A stretch of 64,000 nucleotides of DNA from Phytophthora colocasiae. Lineage: Eukaryota > Oomycota > Peronosporomycetes > Peronosporales > Peronosporaceae. The stretch is taken from contig JAGKQI010000100.1 of NCBI GenBank assembly GCA_018806915.1, positions 1,488,001 through 1,552,000 on the forward strand. The letters run 5' to 3'. This document shows positions 39,775 to 50,100 of the stretch, in pieces. How positions within the stretch are numbered: the first letter of the stretch is position 1; the number at the start of each line of letters is the position of its first letter. A program made the translations under genes and the position numbers. Under the pieces are notes generated by a model. The model ran no database searches. It worked only from the letters and a program-made list of their open reading frames with translations, and had not been told where the DNA came from.

Positions 39775-41735
39775 CCCCGGATCGGAAGGAATTGGTTGTT
39801 TAGCCTAACGATCCCGTCGAATCTCGCCCACTCAAGACCCCCGCTAAAGGAAGTGGCAAGCAACGAAAGGAAGGGACTGAATCCCTAATACTCGACAATT
39901 GGAAGACCTGGATCAAGTGCTAGGCACCCGGATCAAGGCTCGAGAACTCGCCTACGTCCGGGATCAAGTACCTCGAGGTGGAGTGAAGAACTTCCACACT
40001 ACCTCAAACCCCTGCGTCCCACAAGACCTTCTTCCGACCTTCAAGACATCTTCAGAAGTCACCTGGAAGAGCATAACACGCCTACCGGCGGGTACACAAG
40101 GTGAAACTACACACAGCTAGATCACGGATCATCAGGGGACCCCCTCCGTTAGTCGGTGTCTGGGCACAAGTGGTGATCGAGACCTGCCTCAACGAGATTT
40201 TGGCAGACCCGCTCCACCACACCATCCACAGCCATCCCACGCTTATGGTAAGGTGTATAGGCTTCGACTCTCTCTCTAAAGGCAATCAACACGCTTGAAA
40301 ACTCCATCCGTGAGTTCAATACTGGTCTTGTGGCCGCGACGGTTCAGTTTGTCGATGTAAGAGGGAAGAAGCGTATACTGGTCAGCGTCACTGCCGAAAA
40401 CCTCAAGATGTAGACGTCGAAGTGCATGCACATAGTTCATTTATGAAGCGGTAATTCCAGCTTTGCACTTAAAGGATAGTTCGCTAGATAGGGCAATGCT
40501 GGCCAATATATTATCCAGTCTTAACCGCTACACTAGGTCACTTATCCTTACCTTCCAGACGCTTGTAGGGCCAATGTAGTTCACGGTTCCAGGCGTAGCG
40601 AAGGCACTTGAGTGGTTCAGGGCAAATTCAATTCTGTTTATGGTTATTCCTATGCCTACTAGTCACATCCTGATTTACTATCCTACGATCACATGACGCT
40701 GGCTACATGGCTGATCCCTAACTTGGTTCCCCTAACCCTAACCCTAACCCTGATCCGGAGCTGATGCGATACTTAATCAGGAGGAGATACGATACTTAGC
40801 CGGGGTGATCACCGCGTGATCCTACTCGGTCGTCCTCCGGGGAATCAGGATCAGGCCAATAGAAAGGTCCAAGTCGTCGGGCTCGTTCTTGATCTGAGCT
40901 TAACCGGGGGCCGATCTCGTACTTAATAGGGAGGTGATCGCCATGTGATCTCGCTTGGTCATCGTCCAGCAATTCGGGATCAGGCCAATAGAAAGGTCCA
41001 ATTTGTCAGCTGGGCCGTGAACCAATATCGTATCCACCTAGGGTCATGTCACAGCTTATCACGTGGAAACAGCCTTGTTCCTTCCGTCCCTCCACTTGAT
41101 ATGACTCGATCACCGTCGATCACCACTCCACTGCCACATAGTACACTTGATTAACTGTGATATCCACTCGTGAACCCGTTCCACAGTTAGCGAGCATCGA
41201 TCCTTGCTCTTGGCGGCATAATGTAGATCACCGGTCTCTGTCCACCATTCTCAGTCAATCTTCGTCGACCTTCACACCTCACCCGCCAATTACACTGAGT
41301 TCGAGCTGATGATCTTCACTGACGTGGAGTTCACCTCACCACCTACCGCTTAAACATGACGGCCTCCGTGGATCACACTTAAAACAAGATCGTTAGTAAT
41401 CCTAGTTGGTCTCCCCCTCATGAGTGCCGAACCGACTGAATCCTCGGCGATCTTCACTTCTGGGGCATCACGTGTACCTCTCCATCGTGGATCACAGTCT
41501 TTCGACCTCAACAATATCTGCCAACGCCGATCGTCAGCAGATCACACTTTATTTGGACCGAGTATACAGTATACACACTCGAAGCGTGATCGACATATTT
41601 CCACCCATAGCTGCAGTGATCACGGGTATAGAACACCGGATCAAGCGTGATCTCACTGAACTAGCGTCGTCCAAGCAATCGGAAGCAGCCATCGGTCCAC
41701 TGTACTAATCTCCATGCACTTCTCGAGTAAGTACG
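39775..41735. other. ~1.96-kb non-coding insertion inside the second MULE
   Basis: It replaces or interrupts the middle of the transposase gene. I see no convincing ORF. The DNA is rich in GATC-containing words (GGATCAAG, GTGATC, GATCAC). It contains a diverged ~85-bp direct repeat (about 40790-40878 and 40920-41007, both with CAGGCCAATAGAAAGGTCC) and a short telomere-like run at 40730-40751. The edges show no clear inverted repeat or target duplication. It may be a non-autonomous element or a filler from double-strand break repair. Confidence 0.6.
40730..40751 (-). repeat. interstitial telomere-like repeat
   Basis: Three and two-thirds copies of CCCTAA. The six-base unit differs from the seven-base TTTAGGG telomere usually reported for oomycetes. 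Confidence 0.8.
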
Positions 41736-42891
41736 AAAATATGAGATGTGCTTTACCACAATGATATCTTCCTAAAAACGTCCATTGGCGGTGTCCTGCT
41801 GGTCGCGTGCTTTCGTAACGGAAATAACGAGATTCATATTGTTGGTGTCGGTGTCGTCGCAGTGGAGAATGAAGACAACTGGACATGGTTCTTAGCTAAT
41901 CTACTTCCACACCACCGGCCATCACCCGCATTCCTGATTTCAGACCGCGACAAGGGCCTGTTCAATGCATCAAAGGCAACCGCGCCAGATATTCCGAACT
42001 TCTTTTGCTTCCGGCATCTGATGGAAAACTTTAACAAGAAATTCAAGTCAAAGCAGTTGAAGGTGCTAGCGTGGGCAATGGCGCGTGCGCGGACAGTATT
42101 GGAGTATGACAGAGCGGCTGCTGACCTCTCTGCAATGAAGGAGAGCGCAAGTAAGTGACTACAGGAGATAGAAAATGAAAAGTGGGCTACCGCTTACAGT
42201 CCGTGTACCTGGTTCAACACCTTGACTTCGAACAACGTGGAATCAGTCAACGGCGCACTGAAGGGTATTCGCAGTCTTCCGATTCTGGACTGTCTTATGG
42301 AGATTGAACGTTATGGGGCAAGTAAGTGGATGGAGAACACAAAAAAGGCGGATATCTGGGGTGAGTTGACACGTTACGCGTCGCGCAGGGCAGACAAGGT
42401 GATTGAAGGCACCGTAAGCGGTTCCATCGAAACAAGCTCCTCCACAAGCTATGTTGTGGAAATCAAACATGGAGTTGGAAGTATCTCTCTCAAGTTTGCA
42501 CTTCAACTATGTGACGGCGTGGTAAAATGCTTGTGTGGGTACTTCGAGGACGCCGGTGCTCCTTGTGTTCACGCTCTGATTGCACTCAAGCACGCCGGTA
42601 GACTGAAGGAGATGACAAGATTCTATCGCGCTTCCTGGAAAACGCCAGTCTTCCGAGAAGGGAGCAAGCGCGCACTACCATCCTGCCCCTGGTGCTCAAG
42701 GATGCGCTTACTCGCGGTGAATGCAGGGCCCCCGGAATTCCAAAACAACGTGGTCGCCCAAAGAAGAAAGCATTCCGTCACAGCAAGCAACACAATCTCT
42801 GAGAAAGAAAATTCGGCGGTCGGAATTTGCAAGCAAGTTGGCCACAACCGGAAGAGCTGCAGCAGTCAGCCGTCCTAAACACCCTTGCTGA

Positions 42892-43182
42892 CTAGTCCTT
42901 GCAACGTTTGAACTGACCGCTGAGGATAACGTTAGAATACTTTCCGGCATCGTTAAAAATTATCGCAAAGATACCGTCATCCGCCTATTCAGCTCCAAAG
43001 CAGCTGAATGGCACAGAGCGAGTCACCAGTTGAAGTGGTTGTTAGTCATGGATCCACTGCATCCGGTCCCACCGCCAGCGTGGTCTCGTCGTAATGACTG
43101 CACCCGTCGTGCAGGAGAGCTGACTCATGATGAACAGCAGCAAAGAGGCTCTGGTTCAGTAAACTTTCTTAGAAACGAATAA
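42892..43182 (+). other. unidentified open frame downstream of the second MULE
   Basis: 96 codons without a stop (ends TAA at 43180-43182), beginning right after a TGA and lacking a good ATG start. The text (FELTAEDNVRILSG, WLLVMDPLHPVPPPAW) looks like real protein. It may be a 3' exon carried in the element or a host gene piece. 43183-43824 holds several overlapping short frames I cannot assign. Confidence 0.35.
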
Positions 43183-43824
43183 TCCCAACAATTATTACCC
43201 CATCCCAACAATGCCACGAACGCTTTCTAGTAGTCCTCCGGTCCGGTGTTCGACTCAATTATGAGGATGCGAGAGGAGACCCTGACACTACTACAAATAA
43301 AACCCACTTTCCCATCGGTTTGGATGACAGTCATTTGGAAGCTCGCGATAATTTGCCGTCCACACAATATGGTGACGATCACGCTTTCTCTATTCTACGT
43401 TCGGCACGCAAGCGTTCCGCCTCCGGTCTGTATTGCGAAGAAACTAAGCGTCACTCACCAGGGAACACTCGTGAATACGCTTATTCCGCCACACCGTCTC
43501 CAAGGCTTCGGTCGAGGAAATCCATCTATACCCCAACACGCCAAGCGGTTCTCAGCACACCAAAACGCCAAGAGTCAGCAACGTCGACACAGACATCCAC
43601 CAGGAAGTGGACAACATAAATCGCCCGGTAATGCCCAGCGTAGTGATCAGACCTCACCCGCAAGGCTCGTGGCAGTAGAAGCACGGCACAATCGCCTTGG
43701 CGCGCTGGAGATTCCGAATGGTGAAAATGCGCCACCTAATCGAAATCAAGGGCAAGGAATGAACTTGATTGTACAAAGCTTCCTTTACAACATGCACAAG
43801 ATGCGTAAACCGCAACACTGGTGA

Positions 43825-45440
43825 TTTATACAGCTCGTTCGCAAGGAGGAGTGCTCTGGCATTGATATTCTTAATCTTCGGTCGGAGCATGCCCGGTGTG
43901 CTTTCTGCAACAAGTGTAAAGTGGAAATTACATTTGAGAAATCAAATACGTCCAATGTTACCGAGCACAGGAAGAAATACCATCCCAATGAACTCAAACG
44001 AGCAGCTGCCGAGGTGAAAGACCAAAAGGCAAACCGAAACCATAAACTGGTTCACCAAGATACGGAAGGTTTGTCAGACGTTAATCCCCAAGAACCGGCC
44101 ACCGCAGCAGAACAATCTCGGGCGGATGATCTCGCATCAATTTGGATTGCAAAATCGATGCGTCCATTCTCGATCGTGCATGATAAGTACTTCCGAAAAT
44201 ATGCTCGATATCTCAATTCGGTTCACGGGCGAGTGAGGATTGCAAAGTCGTGGAAAACCCCTGAAGGTGTTGAAGTAATAGCGGCACAACTCCGTGAGAC
44301 TTTGTAGGAGAAAATCTGCACCGATTGTCTATACTATTCCGCTTCAAGCGATATTTGGACTGATAGAAGCAAGCTCGCGTTCATCAGTTTTACTCTTCAC
44401 TACTCGAACGAGATGTTCCAAACGCAGAGTTGGGTACTTGAAGTAAAAATTTTATCAGGGAAACACGATGGGTACCGTATTGCAGAGGCAATGGAGCATA
44501 TCATGACTGAGTGGGAGCTTCCACTAGAAAAATGTGTGAATTTCTTCGGGATGGTGCTTCTAATGGGGTTAAGGCTTGTGAGTTACTGCAAGTCGATTCC
44601 ATGTCATGTCTAGCGCACTGCTTACACCTCATTGTCGGATCGGGCATCGTTAAAAAGAAAGCCGGCAAGTCTTCTAGGGAATTAATGACTGATACGAGAA
44701 CGGATGCAGATTTCGATGTCGATATTGAGTAGGAAGCCTGGGAAGGAATTGACGCGTTCATTACTGATTCTTGTGAATCAGCTCACACTGACTTGGAAAC
44801 ACTACGTGATGTTGTCGAAAAGTTCCGCAAAATGGCAATGTTCTTCAGTCGCTCTGTAAAGGGGACTGACTGTTTAAAACTCTTTCAAACCAAAGAGCTT
44901 CTCCCTAAGACAGATTGTGCAACACATTGAAATAGTACTTATGCCATGCTGCTACGAATGCTAGAGCTAAAGGGTACACTATACAGCTTTTTTTTATCAC
45001 GTTGTCAGAACCGAAGAGTTTTCGGGATCAGTGGAGGAGCCACATTGGCTGATGATCCGTTGTTTGGTTTTATTGCTTGAACCTTTCGCCAAAGCATCGG
45101 ACGGCTTGGGTGGTCAGAAGTATTCTACACTTGTCATCGCTGTCCCCGTACTTCGCTCTATTGAGAGAAAACTGAACGACGCTGAAATGTTCGAAGTGAC
45201 AATTAGGAGAGTCGGCAGCAAGAATTGACGTTGAATTGGATAATGGAAATACACGATCTCAAAAACTTTAAAACAAAAATCTGTGCAAGTCTTCCCAATT
45301 CCGTGGGTGTCAATGACATAGCCAAGGTTGAAGTAGTCATTAGACAAGTAGTCAACAAAACTGACTCTTTAGTAGCGTTCCGCACGAGAAGGTGAGAGCC
45401 AAAGATAATGGCAAGCATGTACTCCAGCTCATGCTTCATC
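43825..45440 (+). pseudogene. second hAT transposase, decayed
   Basis: Open from 43825 with a BED zinc finger (CAFCNKC with a distal HRKKYH), then RPFSIVHDKYFRK, a block with SSDIWTDR (the catalytic-type Asp region of hAT enzymes), and in another frame DGASNGVKAC with LAHCLHLIV (the D...C..H.L motif). Later segments reach about 45440. A TAG at 44305-44307, several later stops and frame changes break it, and the C-terminal dimerisation motif is not seen. Terminal repeats of this copy could not be located. Confidence 0.7.
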
Positions 45441-45762
45441 TAATGTCTCCTTGAAACCCTCCTTCCGTATGCCACGTAAACCGTATTACGAACGGGAAAA
45501 TCACAGTTCTGAAATCCTTGTGCTTAACACTGCGAGTGCGATGGACACATAGTTGTTAGTCTTGGTTCAGATCGCTAGTTGCTCTGAAATTTGCTAGCGA
45601 AGGCACGTTTGCCATGGCAAGTTTCGCGAAGCTATAAATCTACAAACGTCGTACGGATACTCACGCACTAGCCAGGCAGCTAGTCGCATGCGTACAACAC
45701 CGCAGCGCGCAGCGTCCTGACCAGGTCGTTAGTGTACTCGCTGAGCTACTCGCGCTGGAAGT
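45441..45762 (+). other. mostly unassigned, with a short coding-like piece
   Basis: From about 45640 a plus-strand frame reads like protein (THALARQLVACVQH, then SVLAELLALEVDEQWLL) and runs into the 148-bp repeats that follow. It is probably the remnant of a gene exon. The first part shows nothing. Confidence 0.35.
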
Positions 45763-46208
45763 GGATGAGCAGTGGCTACTTAGGATTTTATCCAATAATG
45801 AGAGGACATTTACGGTATTTAAACTAATGATAAATATGTGTTTTTAGACCAATCAAAGCAGATTGATCGTTACGCCATCGCTTATAATTTTATGGTGAAA
45901 GCACTATTGCTGGATGAGCAGTGGCTACTAGGATTTTATCCAATAATGAGAGGACATTTACGGTATTTAAACTAATGATAAATATGTGTTTTTAGACCAA
46001 TCAAAGCAGATTGATCGTTACGCCATCGCTTATAATTTTATGGTGAAAGCACTATTGCTGGATGAGCAGTGGCTACTAGGATTTTATCCAATAATGAGAG
46101 GACATTTACGGTATTTAAACTAATGATAAATATGTGTTTTTAGACCAATCAAAGCAGATTGATCGTTACGCCATCGCTTATAATTTTATGGTGAAAGCAC
46201 TATTGCTG
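45763..46208 (+). repeat. 148-bp tandem triplication
   Basis: Three head-to-tail copies starting GGATGAGCAGTGGCTACT at 45763, 45912 and 46060. The first has one extra T and the others look identical. Each contains a coding-like segment (DEQWLLGF) and a GTATTT...TTTTTAG stretch. The near-identity means a recent event. Confidence 0.92.
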
Positions 46209-46231
46209 ACCAGCACTGATGCATATAGAGG

Positions 46232-46347
46232 TTTTCTCCCGAATTGGACTTTCCGTGCTAAAAGAAATACACAAAACTGCTTGGTATATTATTTTTATTT
46301 TGCAAGTATTTGGTATATTATTTTTATTTTTTTAATATATTGATGGA
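46232..46347 (-). repeat. older MULE end
   Basis: Matches the right-hand end of the 632-bp element (AATTGG...TTTCC.TGCTAAAA, then GCTTGGTA and the AT-rich run). It may be the right end of the MULE that starts near 38.84 kb, with the younger element inserted just beside it. Confidence 0.5.
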
Positions 46348-46356
46348 TATTTTTAT

Positions 46357-46440
46357 GGGATAATAAAAAATATATACCAATATATTCGAAAAATAAAAAT
46401 AATATACCAAATACTTACAAAATAAAAAAATGTACCAAAT
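46357..46440 (+). repeat. left terminal inverted repeat of the 632-bp MULE
   Basis: Reverse complement of 46905-46988 with few differences. Confidence 0.9.
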
Positions 46441-46904
46441 ACTTACAAAATGAAAATAAAATACCAAATACAAAATAACCAACTTCAAATCGAGATAAAG
46501 GCGAAGGACCATATGGAAGGAGAGCCGGAATGTATTTCAACACGCAATGGCCTAATGAGATATGGCCGGTTTGATGACTGAATGGTCACTGGATCGATCC
46601 TTATAAGTGTCATTATTTAATTGTCCCTATGAAACTGTCCCAAGTCCCGACGATATGAAAGACCCCTTGCCACACGACATAGAACTGCTAACGCGACCGA
46701 TTGTGTGAAGAGTGGAGCTTGATTGGTCGCCAGTACACTTAGCGCTTCGAGCCGGACACGCAACTGAAAGATCTTCGAGTGCAATAAGACTCCATAAGAC
46801 GATATCACTTCCGTGACCAGGTGTACAGAGATCAACCGCCCACTATGAGAAGCGATAAACAGAGCTACACTAGAACCCAAATTGGGTTTTCCTTGCTAAA
46901 AAGT

Positions 46905-46988
46905 GCTTGGTACTTTTTTTTATTTTGTAAGTATTTGGTATATTATTTTTATTTTTCGAATTTATTGGTATATATTTTTTATTATCCC
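46905..46988 (-). repeat. right terminal inverted repeat of the 632-bp MULE
   Basis: Pairs with 46357-46440. Confidence 0.9.
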
Positions 46989-47179
46989 TATTTTTATTAT
47001 CCCTTTGTTAGAATTTTTATTAATTGATTTCGACTTGCAATATTAATTAATTGATTTCGACTTGCAATAATTGGAACCATTATCAAGCCCAGCAGCAGGA
47101 CAATACCTACACTCCAAGATCTTCCAGCCAAGGCGAAAGGCTCACGAAGTTCTTCGGGACTGAAGAAAGGGGATGCGAA

Positions 47180-50100
47180 ATGCCCCCCAAGATCTGTTAC
47201 AACTTCCAGAATACTGGTAAATGTCGCTTTGGGGCCTCGTGCAGGTTCGCGCATGGCGCCGCTCAACCGCCAAGCGACAATATTTTCCAAAGAGAACGTA
47301 CCACTAGTCATACCTTCTCGACAGACTCAGCACCGGTCGCTTCTTTCTCGCTACAGACTCTGCAGACCCAATTGGAGGACAAATTGAAGTCTGGTGCTCT
47401 CTTTTCCGGTCATTCGGATGCCCTGGTGTGCTTCTGGCCCGGAAAAGACCGTTTAGAAATGCTCTGGAAGGGCTTTCTCATGCCGCAAGACCCCAGCAAT
47501 ATATGGAGCGTCAACAGCCAGACACAGGCCTTAAACTTCACTAATTCAGCGCTTCATGCATTGGCCAAGGACAATTTAGCCCCTCAATTTGTCAGGGAGC
47601 TGGGCAAGACCGATGGACGAGGAGTGTTGGTTATTCAGGAGCTCTTAGACCTAACGTACTCCAACGACGCAGGCAGACAACGGGATTTAGTCTCGTTCCA
47701 GAGAGGTTTAGTGCCTTTTGTGACGATGCTGACTATGCAGAGGATGGAAATGATCAGTCAACACATGGACGAAGCCAATTACGTGTACGCGTACCTGCGT
47801 ACAGCTCACGTGCAGCTCTTTCGGTTGTATATAGAGCACTTGGAGCAGATTGTGGAGAGACACAGCATCGAGGACAGAGTACTACCCCATGTGAACTTTC
47901 TAAGGGAGACAGAAGGACGGAGATACGCTCCGTTGTGTTTCACCCAGGTGTGTCTACCCTTTATCCGGTTGTTGTACTTATTGGGCAACAAGTTCAAGGA
48001 CTTTATCTACGAAGATTCTTTCCAAGAGACTGTGAAGTACGTTGATGAGTTGACTACCGAGTGGATTGAACATTGTGGTTTAGAGGACACACTGGACTCT
48101 ACGCTGTGTTTCAAGACTATGAGAGATGAAATCAAGCGGCTACACAAGATGATTCGACGTGGAGAACGTGGCGTACAAGCTGGTGCTGCACTGAGGAAGG
48201 AAGCTCAACAGAGAGCACACTTACAATGGGATGAACCGGAACCCTGGGACGTTATAGAAGTGGGAACCCCTGGTGAAACAATCCGTGAAGACGGCAGTGT
48301 CGGCCCTCGGCACGATAATGATCGTAGAGAGATCCGTGATATTCAGCTGCTGCCTACAACTGAAGAGTGTTTGTCACGTGAACCTCCACTGCTACCTGGT
48401 AACTTTCCATTTCACGGGAATGCTCATTGGTTACCCCCTGGACCGGAACGCTGGGTAGATACGCACTTTCGACTGTACCGAGAAGACTTATGCGGTAATA
48501 TCCGCTCTTGCTTGCAAGATCTTGAACACCGGCTTACTGAAACCAGAGGCAACCTTGCCGTTGGTCGTCTGAGAGATGCTGACGTGGACTACAACGTCTA
48601 TCCCATTATCGACTCGAATATGCCACTTCGACACACGAGCAGCAAGGGAGAACGAGACAGAAGTCACCGTTTCGAGCGTCATGGACTTTGTATCGATGTG
48701 CGTTTCCCACAGCCTACTGCAGCAGAAATGACAGGCAGCAGAAGGAAGAACAAGAAAGATAACGCTACAAGCCGCAAAGAATTGTGGGAGAAGACTGGTC
48801 GCCTACCTTACAACGGGATGGTGGCGTTAGTCTTTTACATTGATGGAGACATGGAAGTGGTGTTTTGCCAGATAGTGGAGCGTGACTTGGATCGGCTCGT
48901 AAAAGATATCGTGGATGTATCGATGCAGCCGTTTGAAACCCACGACTTTGAACTACTGGAGCAGTGGCAGCGTTTGTCGTTTGCAAGAGGACAACAACAG
49001 CAAAACTTCTCACATATGATGTTGCTGGAGTTCAACAAGATTTTCTTCGTCGCGTATGAACCAGTTCTCCGTGCTCTACAGTCTCTTCAGCCTGCAACGT
49101 TGCCGTTCCTGGAGTATCTAGCCCCAGAAACCCCACCAGCTCGAGGAGAGACACAAATGGAGCCACCTGTGTATTGTCTGAAGAGAGACTTTGCTTTCGA
49201 TCTTAGCTCGGTGCTACGAAATCATCCTGGCGAAGTGGCTGGAGGTCCACAGCATCTTTCTTTGAACCCATTTCAGCTCAACTCTCGCCAAGCTTGTGAG
49301 ACTGCACTGGTGAATTATTCAACACTGGAACGTGATCAAGCAAAGGCTCTGGTACAAGCTCTGTGCAGTCAAGTTGCCTGTATTCAAGGCCTTCCTGGCA
49401 GTGGCAAGTCATTCATTGGGTCGATGCTTACGCAAATCATAGTGGAGGCGCGAGTTTCGCCCGTGCTCGTTGTGTGCTACACGAATCACGCTCTGGATCA
49501 ATTTTTGTGTCATCTTTTGGATATTGGGATCACTAGTCTCGTACGTATTGGAGGCCAATGCAAGGAGCCACGACTGGAGAAATACAACCTCAATAATCTG
49601 CCCAAGACATTTCAGCGCTATCAGTTGAAATTGTTGTACGAGCAACTTGACGAAAATGCAGATGCTATCCGAACCGCGCAGTGGGAACCGGATGCGGAGA
49701 CACGTCGCCCTACTTGGAAAGCGTTGAAATGGTTCCTTGAGATGAATTATCCTGACATATTTGACTATTTCAATGAACGCAGCGCTGATTTGTTCGAGGA
49801 TGACTGGAAAGTTGCTGGTTGCAGCGATATCTTGGACTATTGGCTGCAAGGTAAAGATCTGGGAGCATCTCAGCATCTCGGGCACATGGCTAATGGCTTA
49901 AGGAGAGACTCGAACGTGTGGATGTGGAGCATCGCTAAACGCCGTGGTGCACTGGCAGAATGGATTGGAGCCGTACGAGCTGAGCATGTTGAAGAGCTTG
50001 TCAGAGCGCAGGAGTCGTACCAGAAAACAAAGAAGAAGCTGGAGATCGTACGAGAGCAAGCAGATGTGGAAGTATTGAAACGTGTACAGATCATTGGCAT

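Larger units (their letters stand above)
39440..42878 (+). pseudogene. second MULE transposase, decayed and interrupted
   Basis: The ATG at 39440 starts an N-terminal Mutator-type DNA-binding region (YTSKQDIVQAVIRYN, then a C...C pair). At about 39775 the homology breaks off and resumes near 41735 with the core (GGVLLVACFRNGNN, ENEDNWTWFL, FLISDRDKG). An in-frame TGA lies at 42156-42158, after which the same frame continues into NNVESVNG, a SWIM zinc finger (CLCGYFEDAGAPCVHAL) and a CCHC-like end (CKQVGHNRKSC) up to a stop at 42878. The first catalytic Asp segment is at the edge of the insertion and altered. This MULE differs in lineage from the one at 19.2 kb. It cannot make a full transposase. 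Confidence 0.8.
46357..46988. mobile_element. 632-bp non-autonomous MULE
   Basis: Ends are inverted repeats of about 84 bp starting GGGATAAT (46357-46440 and 46905-46988), and the element is flanked by a perfect 9-bp duplication TATTTTTAT (46348-46356 and 46989-46997), both typical of Mutator-like elements. The centre is a copy of the second MULE's 5' region plus a few codons of its transposase (DKQSYTR block near 46855), joined to the right end. It is a deletion derivative of the MULE at 39 kb and ends 191 bp before the ATG of the ZNFX1-type gene. Confidence 0.93.

Noticed and set aside
40730..40751. A chromosome end
   Set aside because: Only 3.7 copies, six-base unit, and coding-like sequence continues on both sides.
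43246..43824. 192-codon plus-strand frame as a gene
   Set aside because: It overlaps a different, equally plausible 99-codon frame (43320-43619), has no domain, and leads into a decayed hAT.
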